NCBI GenBank assembly: GCA_002083405.1
Contig: LVWT01000056.1
Coordinates: 1 to 64,000, forward strand
DNA length: 64,000 nt
Direction of reading: 5' to 3'
DNA from: Nitrospira sp. SG-bin2
GTDB lineage: Bacteria; Nitrospirota; Nitrospiria; Nitrospirales; Nitrospiraceae
The notes below the pieces were generated by a model. It was not told the DNA's origin. It searched no databases and saw only the letters and a program-made list of their open reading frames with translations. The position numbers were made by a program, and so were the translations under genes. Below, in pieces: positions 1 through 6,630 of the stretch (position 1 is the stretch's first letter; each line of letters starts with the position of its first letter).

Positions 1-582
1 GGTGGTGTCAACGAAACCGGCAGCAGCTCAGCCTTAATTCATGTCGAGCAGACGTTCGACGAGAATCTCTACACGCTACGAGGCCGGACGGTGCATAAGC
101 GGGTGGATGAGCCTGTCGTGGAGGAGCAAGCGGGGGTACGCATTGAGCGAGCGCTTCCCTTGTGGTCCAAGGCTCTGGGGCTAATCGGGAAAGCCGATGT
201 GGTGGAGTTTCACGGCGAGACGGTTTATCCCGTGGAGTACAAGCATGGGCCGCATCGCGAGCAGGAGCATGATGATCTGCAGCTCTGTGCCCAGGCGCTG
301 TGTCTGGAGGAGATGACCGGAAAGGCCGTGCCGCGCGGCGCGATCTATCATTTCAGTTCGCGGAAACGCCGTGAGGTGGAGTGTTCGTCTGACCTGCGGG
401 CACAGGTTGTTCAATCCATCCAGGCCATTCGTGCCATGTTGGCGAGCAAGCAGTTGCCTCCACCGGTGAACGATCGGCGCTGCACGCATTGTTCCCTTCA
501 AGAGTCCTGCATGCCATCGGTCATCGACGAAGGCCGGCGGGCCTCCGCCGTGGTGCGCGATCTCTTTATCATTCACCCGTGA
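1..582 (+). CDS. cas4: CRISPR-associated Cas4 exonuclease, 5' end missing
   Basis: Cas4 is a RecB-like nuclease that helps Cas1-Cas2 select and trim prespacers with the right PAM. The reading frame is open from base 1, so the N terminus lies outside the window; 193 codons are visible. Seen: the ALIHVEQ and LRGRTVHKRVDEP blocks typical of type I-C Cas4, a nuclease core (KADVVEF, then YPVEYKHG with the acidic and Lys residues), and a C-terminal cluster C161-x2-C164-x5-C170 (numbered from base 1) that supplies three of the four Fe-S cysteines. The fourth, N-terminal Cys normally sits just before ALIHVE, but this frame reads GSSS there. cas1 starts 7 bp downstream, so the two are probably co-transcribed. 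The family call is firm; whether the N terminus is intact cannot be judged. Confidence 0.9.
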   Translation, partial: GGVNETGSSSALIHVEQTFDENLYTLRGRTVHKRVDEPVVEEQAGVRIERALPLWSKALGLIGKADVVEFHGETVYPVEYKHGPHREQEHDDLQLCAQALCLEEMTGKAVPRGAIYHFSSRKRREVECSSDLRAQVVQSIQAIRAMLASKQLPPPVNDRRCTHCSLQESCMPSVIDEGRRASAVVRDLFIIHP

Positions 583-589
583 GGCGTTC

Positions 590-1621
590 ATGCATCAATT
601 GCTGAATACACTGTATGTCACAACAGAGGGCGCATACCTGCGGGCCGACCACGAAACGCTGCGAGTAGAGGTGGAAAAAGAAACGAAGCTTCAAGTGCCG
701 TTTCATCATCTTGGCGGAGTTGTCTGTTTCGGAGATATCATGTTGAGTCCGACGGCGATGCATCGCTGTGCGGAAGACGGTCGCTTCGTGGTGCTGCTGG
801 ATCGGAATGGCCGTTTCAAGGCCCGAGTGGAAGGGCCGGTGAGTGGAAATGTGTTGCTTCGCTGTGCGCAGCATGACGCCATGGGCGACTCGGCCCGCAC
901 ATTGTCTATTGCGCGCAATATAGTTGGCGGAAAAATTCAGAACTCTCGTCAGATCGTCTTGCGAGGTGCCCGCGAAGCTGACGATCCGGCGGATGCAGAG
1001 GCCTTGAGGAAAACGGCTGACGCGCTTGGCAGTGGCGTGACCAGGCTTCCCCAGTGCGAGGATTTGGACACTGTGCGCGGTATTGAAGGAGAGTCGGCTC
1101 GAAACTATTTTTCCACGTTTGATCGTATGGTGAAAGAAGATCGCGAAACGTTCAAGCTGGATGGCCGCAGCCGTCGTCCGCCGACCGATCCCGTCAACGC
1201 CTTGATGTCGTTCCTGTATGCGCTGGTGATGAACGATTGTGTGGCTGCAGCGGAAGGGGTGGGACTTGATCCGCAGATGGGATTCCTTCATGCGTTGCGA
1301 CCTGGCCGGGCTGCGTTGGCGTTGGATCTCATGGAGGAGCTGCGCAGTGTGTTGGCCGACCGGCTCGTGCTGACGCTGATCAATCGTCGTCAGGTGGCAG
1401 CGAAAGATTTCACGAAGCGTTCAGGCGGCGCGGTGCAGATGGAGGATGCCGCGCGCAAAGAGGTGATTGTTGCCTATCAAAAGCGCAAGCAGGAGGAGAT
1501 TACCCACCCGGTGCTCGATCAGAAGATGCCGCTGGGGTTGGTGCCGCATGTGCAGGCGCGGTTGCTCGCGCGTGTGCTGCGCGGCGATCTGGACAGCTAT
1601 CCACCGTTTCTCTACCGATAA
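590..1621 (+). CDS. cas1: CRISPR integrase Cas1, type I-C
   Basis: Metal-dependent integrase that, with Cas2, inserts new spacers at the leader end of the array. The 343-residue length and the N-terminal block LLNTLYVTTEGAYL followed by GGVVCFG are typical of type I-C Cas1. Predicted metal ligands are E166 in GIEGESARNYF, H234 in GFLHALRPGR and the acidic group in LDLMEE (D246 to E250). The ATG at 590 lies 7 bp after the cas4 stop and 9 bp separate its stop from cas2, giving a compact adaptation operon. The interference genes (cas3, cas5, cas8c, cas7) are not in the window and would be expected upstream. No frameshift or missing motif is visible. Confidence 0.97.
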   Translation: MHQLLNTLYVTTEGAYLRADHETLRVEVEKETKLQVPFHHLGGVVCFGDIMLSPTAMHRCAEDGRFVVLLDRNGRFKARVEGPVSGNVLLRCAQHDAMGDSARTLSIARNIVGGKIQNSRQIVLRGAREADDPADAEALRKTADALGSGVTRLPQCEDLDTVRGIEGESARNYFSTFDRMVKEDRETFKLDGRSRRPPTDPVNALMSFLYALVMNDCVAAAEGVGLDPQMGFLHALRPGRAALALDLMEELRSVLADRLVLTLINRRQVAAKDFTKRSGGAVQMEDAARKEVIVAYQKRKQEEITHPVLDQKMPLGLVPHVQARLLARVLRGDLDSYPPFLYR

Positions 1622-1630
1622 GGCATTCAC

Positions 1631-1921
1631 GTGAATGTGCTGATTAGCTATGATGTCTCAACTGAAACCGCTGCTGGGCGGAAACGGCTGCGGAAGGTGG
1701 CTCAGGCCTGTCAGGACTTCGGACAACGCGTGCAAAAGTCGGTTTTTGAATGTTCCGTGAGCGAGGCGCAATTCGAGGAAGTGGTGCGGCGTCTGTTGGA
1801 AATTATCGAGAAGACCGAAGACAATCTCCGGGTGTATCGGCTTATGGAGCCGAAGGAGAAATATGTGCAGGTGTATGGATTGGATGGAAGTGTGAACTTT
1901 GAGGAGCCGCTTGTTCTGTGA
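1631..1921 (+). CDS. cas2: CRISPR-associated Cas2, type I-C
   Basis: Small ferredoxin-fold protein that forms the core of the Cas1-Cas2 integration complex. The 96-residue product starts with GTG and opens MNVLISYDVST, carrying the conserved Asp (D9) after the first strand. The middle segment with RVQKSVFECSVSEAQ and the C-terminal FEEPLVL fit type I-C Cas2. It follows cas1 by 9 bp and is the last gene before the array, the usual cas4-cas1-cas2-array order. The GTG is chosen because homologues begin with MxVLxxYDV at this point and there is no upstream in-frame alternative without overlapping cas1. Confidence 0.96.
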   Translation: MNVLISYDVSTETAAGRKRLRKVAQACQDFGQRVQKSVFECSVSEAQFEEVVRRLLEIIEKTEDNLRVYRLMEPKEKYVQVYGLDGSVNFEEPLVL

Positions 1922-2101
1922 TGCGCGAACCTCATGCGATGCTCAAATGCCGGTAGGATCGCGCTGATGTTACTCCACTGGGTTTTCAATGACTTGTATT
2001 GATGGTCGTACATGGTTGCCAATGGATTGTGATGCAATGGCAACGTGTTCGCGAAAACCAGGGCCAAAACCCATGTTTTCAGGCCTTGGTAAGGTAGTGC
2101 A
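1922..2101 (+). promoter_or_regulatory. CRISPR leader region
   Basis: The 180 bp between the cas2 stop and the first repeat contain no credible gene. Position and orientation (cas2 side, repeats ending in ATTGAAAC pointing away) make this the leader, expected to hold the array promoter and the Cas1-Cas2 integration signals. I see no convincing -10/-35 pair, so its promoter function is inferred from layout only. Confidence 0.5.
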
Positions 2102-2542
2102 GTAGCGCCCGCTCGAAAGGGCGGGCGAGGATTGAAACTCCGTATCCGGAGCCTTAGGAGGGGGTCTGGGGGAAGTAGCGCCCGCTCGAAAGGGCGGGCG
2201 AGGATTGAAACCGCGCATCCCCTGGAATGGTATCGAACGGCACCGTAGCGCCCGCTCGAAAGGGCGGGCGAGGATTGAAACCACACACCGAGCGCCATGT
2301 GTGACATAGCAAAATGCGCGTAGCGCCCGCTCGAAAGGGCGGGCGAGGATTGAAACATTGGCCGCATACTGGGCAAAACGGAGACGAACCCGGGTAGCGC
2401 CCGCTCGAAAGGGCGGGCGAGGATTGAAACACGTTGTCAGGTAACTAAGTACGCCCTGTCGTTCGTAGCGCCCGCTCGAAAGGGCGGGCGAGGATTGAAA
2501 CGGCGTGTGCGTGATCCTTAAGGGCGTGGCGAGGATTGAAAC
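2102..2542 (+). CRISPR. Short CRISPR array, six full repeats plus a decayed terminal repeat
   Basis: Six identical 37-bp repeats start at 2102, 2175, 2245, 2320, 2394 and 2465. Each begins GTAGCGCCCGCTCG and ends GAGGATTGAAAC; the inner arms CGCCCGC and GCGGGCG can pair perfectly around an 8-nt loop. The five spacers between them are 36, 33, 38, 37 and 34 bp and are all different. After the sixth repeat comes an 18-bp remnant and then a 5'-truncated repeat (2520-2542) that keeps GCGAGGATTGAAAC and has one extra T. A degenerate copy at the far end from cas2 agrees with the leader lying on the cas2 side. The ATTGAAAC end and neighbouring cas1/cas2 support type I-C. Short open frames across the array are translations of the repeats, not genes. 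Confidence 0.98.
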
Positions 2543-2933
2543 GTGATGTAGAGCGAGCCAACCCGCCTCACTTTTTGAAGAAGAAAATGGGGACATTCTG
2601 GAAGAAGAAAATGGGGACATTCTGAATTTCCTCGCGGGCGGCGGTCCGGCGCCGTGCGTACTCTTTTCCTCCCATCGTTCAGACGCATAGACCTCGCGGC
2701 TGTGAATGCGTAAAATATCCCGGTTTTGTCTTGCTGATTCCAGTATTTGTTTTCCAAGCGCTCTGATATTACCGTCGATCCTCCGCGACGACAGGATGCG
2801 CATGGCGGCAATTCTTCGACAGGCTCAGGACAGGTCCTTCGATGACGCTCGGAGCAGGTGTCGAGCCGTAGACGCAGGTGCTGTTTTCCAAGATAGCCGA
2901 TGTGGGGGAGTCACCGTTTGAAACGATGATGTT
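2543..2933. other. Gene-free stretch with short repeats
   Basis: No credible coding sequence is seen. It holds a perfect 24-bp tandem duplication (listed separately) and, near 2814-2836, the motif CTTCGACAGGCTCAGGACAG, which has the look of a dispersed intergenic repeat. Open frames here lack ribosome binding sites and any recognisable protein family. Confidence 0.6.
2577..2624 (+). repeat. Perfect 24-bp tandem duplication
   Basis: Two head-to-tail identical units (2577-2600 and 2601-2624), each beginning GAAGAAGAAAATGGGG and ending ACATTCTG. It lies 35 bp after the end of the CRISPR array. It may be a terminal or target motif of a mobile element, but no transposase is nearby. Confidence 0.85.
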
Positions 2934-3281
2934 ATGAAATTGCCGCATGCTGATCGCTTAGAGGTTCCTCAGGTCAAGGTGGTTCAGTATCTGCTTTCTT
3001 CTACCCATCGAGCGGGGAGAGGGAAGGCCGGGTTCTTTTCTGCGTTCGGATTTCAGGTGTCCGCATGGGAAGCGCTGGCAGATGCCTTGCGACAACAGGC
3101 AAGGGACAACGCTGTGACCCTCTTGGAGAACACTCCGTTTGGCACTCGCTATATCATTGAAGGCCCACTTGTGGCGCAAAATGGCCGACAATTGCAAGTG
3201 CGAACGGTCTGGTTTATAGATGAAGGTGGCCAGGCACCGAGGTTGGTGACTGCTTATCCCCTGAAACGGAGGACGCCATGA
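2934..3281 (+). CDS. DUF6883-like protein
   Basis: A 115-residue protein opening MKLPHADRLEVPQVKVVQYLLS and containing GKAGFFSAFGF, a pattern I associate with the DUF6883 family, whose biochemical role is unknown to me. The middle segment NAVTLLENTPFGTRYIIEGPL and the C-terminal RTVWFIDEGGQAPRLVTAYP read as an alternating-strand domain. Its stop overlaps the next start by 4 bp (ATGA), so the two are translationally coupled. Families of this kind often travel with a DUF4926 partner, which makes a two-component module such as a toxin-antitoxin-like pair plausible, but nothing in the sequence shows toxicity. It lies just downstream of a CRISPR array. Confidence 0.85.
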   Translation: MKLPHADRLEVPQVKVVQYLLSSTHRAGRGKAGFFSAFGFQVSAWEALADALRQQARDNAVTLLENTPFGTRYIIEGPLVAQNGRQLQVRTVWFIDEGGQAPRLVTAYPLKRRTP

Positions 3282-3514
3282 TTCATGAATTGGAAGACGT
3301 GATTCTGGAGTGTGATCTCCCCAAGCACGGCTTGAGGCGTGGGGATATCGGCACGGTCATGCTCATTCATCGAGGCGGCGAAGGGTACGAGGTTGAGTTT
3401 ACGACGTTAGATGGTGAGACGGTGGCCGTGGCGACGCTGTTGGCCGCTCAGGTTCGCCCGGCTCATAAGCGTGAGATTGCTCATGCGCGCGAACTGGCCG
3501 GGTCGGCGTCATAG
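3278..3514 (+). CDS. DUF4926-like protein
   Basis: A 78-residue protein of the DUF4926 type: an SH3-like small barrel suggested by DLPKHGLRRGDIGTVMLIH and YEVEFTTLDGETVAVATL. The family has no established function that I can name. It starts inside the stop of the DUF6883-like gene, implying a fixed stoichiometry between the two products. The short C-terminal tail is Arg/Lys/Ala-rich. It could be the protective or scaffold partner of the upstream protein; that is inference from operon structure only. Confidence 0.87.
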   Translation: MIHELEDVILECDLPKHGLRRGDIGTVMLIHRGGEGYEVEFTTLDGETVAVATLLAAQVRPAHKREIAHARELAGSAS

Positions 3515-3889
3515 CAGCGCCTTCGTTGAACGCTCCTGGTTTCTGTCATGATTTGTGGCAGTTGTTCGTCTCGCCTTTTGATAGGCCATCCAGCGGTTGC
3601 TCAAGACATCTTCCCTTAACATGACCATTCAAGCTCCTTCAGGACGGGGGCAGATCTTGAGTCATACATCCTTTCTTGATACACGAAACACAATGGGGTT
3701 GAACGTCTTTTCAGGGCCTCATTGATTTGTTCGGTTCATGCAAGACGGAGAGCAGGGGGCCGGCACGGCTACTGGCCCATGTAGACGAGGCGTTCGTAAC
3801 CTGAGATTGATCTCCCGCCTCAGCAGGGGCAGCACAGGCGTTGCGCTGCCCCTGAAACGCCAAATCTCAAGAGCCGCAGAGACGGCTTG
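3515..3889. other. Gene-free stretch between convergent genes
   Basis: The region between the DUF4926-like gene (plus) and the small membrane gene (minus). Apart from the hairpin at 3824-3854 I see no gene, RNA or repeat. The open frame crossing 3738-3968 on the plus strand runs antisense through the small gene, has no recognisable family and is not supported. Confidence 0.55.
3824..3854. terminator. Hairpin, likely bidirectional terminator
   Basis: A perfect 10-bp stem (CAGGGGCAGC and GCTGCCCCTG) around an 11-nt loop, located 36 bp past the stop of the minus-strand small membrane gene. No long T run follows on either strand, so it is a weak intrinsic terminator or an mRNA-end stabiliser. 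Confidence 0.5.
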
Positions 3890-4024
3890 TCACTTGACCT
3901 TCTCATACGCCGCCCTCAGATCACTCGCCGGGGGACTCGTGTTACTGATCGTGGTAATCACGAAATAGGTCAGCAGCGCCGTTCCCGCAATAATGCCGCC
4001 GGCATAGAGCCAGACTTTATCCAT
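3890..4024 (-). CDS. Small single-span membrane protein
   Basis: A 44-residue product beginning MDKVWLYAGGIIAG, with one hydrophobic segment (about residues 5-27) and a short polar C-terminal tail ending RAAYEKVK. The start at 4024 is chosen because GGAGG lies 6-7 bp upstream; the frame continues further upstream to another Met but without a ribosome binding site. I do not recognise a family. It stands alone between convergent and gene-free DNA; upstream DNA up to the tRNA gene shows only a short, start-less open stretch. Confidence 0.72.
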   Translation of the reverse strand: MDKVWLYAGGIIAGTALLTYFVITTISNTSPPASDLRAAYEKVK

Positions 4025-4347
4025 GATGACCTCCTCCCTGGTTGAAGGTGGCGCTGGAGTCTGACTCATTCCATTCAACGGTCGCATCTACGGTTTGGTT
4101 TGCGCCGGAGCATCAGTCAGGCCCCAACGGTTGCCGGCACCTGCATAGGTTCGATCGGCCAGGCCTCCTCCAGGCGCCGTATTGTCTACGTGCCTTTATG
4201 ATCATCATGAGATGACTGCAAGTACACTGGGGAAATTCCCAAGTTGGACCGGGAAATTTTACCAGTGGAATCATTCCACAGGTTTGTTGAGATGGGGATG
4301 GTTTCTTGACTTGGGTGCGATGGCCCGCGTAGGATGCCCATCAGTGA
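4025..4347. other. Gene-free stretch upstream of tRNA-Gly
   Basis: No supported gene. On the minus strand 4101-4195 there is a start-less open segment ending in TAG that reads like the C terminus of a lost small protein; it has no start codon or ribosome binding site. The last part must hold the promoter of the tRNA gene; TTGACTTGG at about 4311 is a possible -35 but the -10 is not obvious. Confidence 0.45.
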
Positions 4348-4422
4348 GCGGGCGTAGCTCAGTGGTAGAGTCCTTGCTTCCCAAGCAAGTTGTCGCGGGT
4401 TCAAATCCCGCCGCCCGCTCCA
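4348..4422 (+). tRNA. tRNA-Gly (anticodon CCC)
   Basis: A complete cloverleaf folds by eye: acceptor GCGGGCG pairs with CGCCCGC, D arm GCTC...GAGT, anticodon stem CTTGC/GCAAG with loop TTCCCAA giving anticodon CCC, T arm GCGGG-TTCAAAT-CCCGC, discriminator T and encoded CCA. It reads GGG codons. Its 3' end, from the T loop through CCA, is repeated 173 bp downstream, which marks this tRNA as a likely integration target. Confidence 0.97.
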
Positions 4423-4570
4423 AACTCCAAGCAGCGTTCCTGTGGATTTGAAACCCGCGACAGGGGTTTCCGAAAGGGGTGTGCCCCTTTCGTGGGGAGC
4501 ATGCGAGGGGGCTGGCCCCCTCCGCAGGAGCCGGGAGGCAAGCTTCAGGGCCGATCCGGCGACGGAGCGT

Positions 4571-4597
4571 GGTTCAAATCCCGCCGCCCGCTCCAAA
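4571..4597 (+). repeat. Duplicate of the tRNA-Gly 3' end (att-like)
   Basis: A 27-bp exact copy of the tRNA-Gly 3' end (original at 4398-4424), covering part of the T arm, the acceptor 3' strand and CCA, starting GGTTCAAATCCCG and ending GCTCCAAA. The 146 bp between the copies are GC-rich, code for nothing credible and contain two strong hairpins (GAAAGGGG/CCCCTTTC near 4475-4494 and GAGGGGG/CCCCCTC near 4505-4522). This is the geometry left when an element integrates into, or a tRNA gene is duplicated and decays beside, a tRNA locus. No integrase is present. Confidence 0.85.
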
Positions 4598-4606
4598 GCA
4601 GACGTA

Positions 4607-4634
4607 AGACGTGAATCGTTAAGCGTGAAACGCT
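4607..4634. repeat. REP-like fragment (GTGAAGCGT family), copy A
   Basis: ACGTGAATCGTTAAGCGTG followed by AAACGCT resembles the CGTGAAGCGT-rich repeats at 5288-5363 and 46057-46158. It is the shortest and most diverged copy. The rest of 4598-4869 shows no gene. Confidence 0.45.
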
Positions 4635-4869
4635 AGAACGTCAACCCAACCGATTAAAACTCACAACAGCAGTCTTTCTCTTAAATAGCCTGCTCAACCC
4701 TCGCAAAGCATGCAGGGGTGGGCTCCTTTCACAGGAATCCAGGAAAGATTTCTGCGCAGATCCAAGACACGCCACACCGGTGAGCTCCCAAAAATAGGGC
4801 AAGCCCACAAGTGACGCCGCTCGTGGGGTGGCGTGAGTCCTTGGATTAGGATGGGAAACGGAGAGAGGG

Positions 4870-5061
4870 TTAGACGGCCTTCGTGACTAATCCCGAACGC
4901 AGACAACGGGTGCAGACGCGGATGCGCTTGTTGGCGCCGCCTACTTTAGCCCGCACGGTCTGGATGTTGGGATTGAACACGCGTCGGGTCTTGTTGTTGG
5001 CATGACTGACGTTGTTCCCGGAGGTCGGTTTCTTTAGACAGATCTCACATTGAAATGCCAC
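4870..5061 (-). CDS. rpmB: 50S ribosomal protein L28
   Basis: A 63-residue zinc-finger form of ribosomal protein L28. Seen: the opening MAFQCEICLKKPTSGNNVSH, the basic KTRRVFNPNIQTVRAK segment and C-terminal RVCTRCLRSGLVTKAV. Paired cysteines (CEIC and CTRC) form the likely Zn site. The start is GTG at 5061, supported by AAGGAG 8 bp upstream and by homology, since the frame continues upstream without similarity to L28. It is transcribed away from the first cobalamin riboswitch, so the roughly 130-bp gap must hold its promoter. Confidence 0.97.
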   Translation of the reverse strand: MAFQCEICLKKPTSGNNVSHANNKTRRVFNPNIQTVRAKVGGANKRIRVCTRCLRSGLVTKAV

Positions 5062-5189
5062 TGGACTACTCCTTCCAACTAAGTCGATTCTCAAAGTGCG
5101 AATGCATGCTACCACAGCTTGAGGAAGCGTGACAAGCGCAGGGGTAGTGGGAGCTTGACAAGTTTTGTCGCTCTCTCCTATTGTGTCCT

Positions 5190-5425
5190 CTACATTGTAA
5201 CTCCTGGGTAAGGGAAGAGGGTGAAACGCCCTCGCGGTCCCGCCGCTGTAAATGGGGACGAAACCCGCGACGGCCACTGGTATGGCTGTGAAGCGTCGTT
5301 CGTGAAGCGTGAAGCGTCTGTATTTTCACGCGAGATACGATTCACGAGATACGTTTCACGCGCATGCTGGGAAGGCGCGGGAAGTAGGATGAACCATAAG
5401 CCAGAAGACCTGCCCGGAGAGTTGA
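5190..5425 (+). ncRNA. Cobalamin riboswitch 1, with expanded variable stem
   Basis: Conserved blocks appear in order: GGGTGAAACGCCCTCGCGG and CCGCCGCTGTAA (5217-5250), GGCCACTGG (about 5273), GGGAAGGCGCGG (5370-5381), and a B12 box AGCCAGAAGACCTGCCC (5399-5415). It binds adenosylcobalamin-type ligands and lowers expression of the downstream btuFCD operon. The spacer between the CCACTG and GGGAAGG blocks is about 90 nt, several-fold longer than in riboswitch 2 of this window, because a REP-like repeat occupies it. A terminator hairpin follows, giving a complete transcription-attenuation unit. Outer boundaries are approximate. Confidence 0.93.
5286..5364. repeat. REP-like element inside the riboswitch, copy B
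   Basis: Contains three tandem-like GTGAAGCGT words on the left and the complementary ATTTCACGCG / GATTCACGAG / GTTTCACGCG words on the right, so it folds back as an irregular hairpin. The same words occur at 46057-46158. It sits exactly in the variable region between two conserved riboswitch blocks, where an added stem would be tolerated. Confidence 0.65.
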
Positions 5426-5476
5426 CCATCGTTCCCTCGAGGGCTGGGGAACAGGCGAGGATGAAGTAGCGGGTGC

Positions 5477-5513
5477 AATCCTCAGGGTCTGTCTTAGGCC
5501 TTGGGGATTTTTT
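5477..5513 (+). terminator. Intrinsic terminator, riboswitch 1 expression platform
   Basis: AATCCTCAGG and CCTTGGGGATT can pair with one bulge and are followed at once by TTTTTTA. It lies about 60 nt past the B12 box and before btuF, so ligand-bound aptamer probably favours termination here. Confidence 0.8.
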
Positions 5514-5521
5514 ATTTCTAC

Positions 5522-5637
5522 CGCGTTGAAACGGGGCTCCTCCGGCGTTCTCGCATCGCTCAGAGGCTCAACGTACCGAAGCGTACGCCTCGCCTCTTCG
5601 CTCGCTGCGGCCTTGTGCGGATCCCCGTTTGAACGCG
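5522..5637. repeat. Foldback (MITE-like) element 1 at the 5' end of btuF
   Basis: Ends are near-perfect 15-bp inverted repeats: CGCGTTGAAACGGGG (5522-5536) and CCCCGTTTGAACGCG (5623-5637), one mismatch. The interior continues as an imperfect palindrome with apex CGTACCGAAGCGTACGCCT. The same type of apex occurs in the larger foldback element at 17660-17847. It lies between the riboswitch terminator and the signal peptide of btuF and leaves an open reading frame across itself, so the N terminus of btuF may be partly element-derived. Confidence 0.72.
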
Positions 5638-6626
5638 ATAGCTGGGGGCATTGGGTCATTGGACTCTGTGCCTGCCTACTTCTGTTGGATATGGGTGTGG
5701 TATCGGCTCATGATTCCGAGGTTTCAATCGTGAAACGGCGGCAACAAGGCATTCTGACCGGCATGCCCTTTATGACGCATGTGTCGTCGCGATCGTTTGT
5801 GGACGATACCGGCCGGAAGATCCACATGGCCAAACCGCCTGCACGGATTATCTCGCTGGCGCCCAGTCTCACTGAACTGTTGTTTGCGATGGGGGCCGGA
5901 AGTCAAGTGGCCGGCGTGACTCAGTTTTGCGATTTTCCTCCCGAGGCGTCGCGCAAACCGAAAGTGGGGTATGCCAATCCCAGTGTGGAAGTGTTGGTCG
6001 GGTTGCAGCCGGACCTGATTCTGGCGCCGCGTGAATTTCTCAAGCCGGATTTGATCGCGGCACTCGACAACCTCAAGATTCCGATTTTCATCGTGGCCGA
6101 CCACACGGTCGAAGACATTTTTTCTCACATTCAGACCATCGGACGGATGGTCGAACATCAGACGGAAGCCGCGGCGCTTGCGATGGACTTACGGAAGCAG
6201 ATCGCCGCAATCAAGGAGCTCGCGCAGGGGGAGCCGCCCGTGCGGGTGCTCTACGTCTTGAACAGCCAACCATTGATTACGGTCGGGCCAGGCAGCTTCA
6301 TCGATCAACTCATCGGACTGGCCGGTGGAATCAATGTCGCCGCTAAGAGCGGCACGCCATACCCACGGTTGAGCCTGGAAACGGTCTTGCTTGAAGACCC
6401 GGAGGTTTTAATTTTTCCGGTGGGACAGGCGGAAGGGATTTCCGAAAGCGAACAGCAATCGTGGCAGCAGTGGTCCGGACTTTCCGCGATCAAGCAGGGT
6501 CGGGTCCATCAAATTCCGGCTGATTTGCTGAATCGACCGGGCCCACGGATCGGTCAAGGGTTGGAGCGGCTTGCTGCCATGCTCCATCCATCTCTTTCCG
6601 GACCGGCGTTGCATAGGAGGCCATGA
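5613..6626 (+). CDS. btuF: Corrinoid ABC transporter substrate-binding protein BtuF-like
   Basis: Periplasmic binding protein that captures corrinoids and hands them to BtuCD. The mature part starts near SFVDDTGRKIHMAKPPARIISLAPSLTE, the classic opening of the BtuF/FecB family, followed by GVTQFCDFPPEA, LQPDLILA and a C-terminal Trp-rich lobe. A hydrophobic signal segment (WVIGLCACLLLLDMGVVSA) precedes it. The start is uncertain: the frame is open from TTG 5526 through the foldback element, TTG 5613 gives a short plausible n-region before the signal, and ATG 5691 would cut the signal. I favour 5613 on that ground only. The stop overlaps the region just before btuC. Cognate regulation is the upstream riboswitch. 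Confidence 0.88.
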   Translation: MCGSPFERDSWGHWVIGLCACLLLLDMGVVSAHDSEVSIVKRRQQGILTGMPFMTHVSSRSFVDDTGRKIHMAKPPARIISLAPSLTELLFAMGAGSQVAGVTQFCDFPPEASRKPKVGYANPSVEVLVGLQPDLILAPREFLKPDLIAALDNLKIPIFIVADHTVEDIFSHIQTIGRMVEHQTEAAALAMDLRKQIAAIKELAQGEPPVRVLYVLNSQPLITVGPGSFIDQLIGLAGGINVAAKSGTPYPRLSLETVLLEDPEVLIFPVGQAEGISESEQQSWQQWSGLSAIKQGRVHQIPADLLNRPGPRIGQGLERLAAMLHPSLSGPALHRRP

Positions 6627-6630
6627 CCCG

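Noticed and set aside
1711..2811. Long minus-strand open frames across the CRISPR array
   Set aside because: Their products are repeated translations of the 37-bp repeat in different frames, with no start signals.
3738..3968. Plus-strand open frame of 76 codons
   Set aside because: Overlaps the small membrane gene antisense, has no recognisable family and contains the terminator hairpin.
4101..4195. Open minus-strand segment ending PAQTKP that reads like a protein C terminus
   Set aside because: An in-frame stop lies just upstream and no start codon or ribosome binding site exists; at most a remnant.
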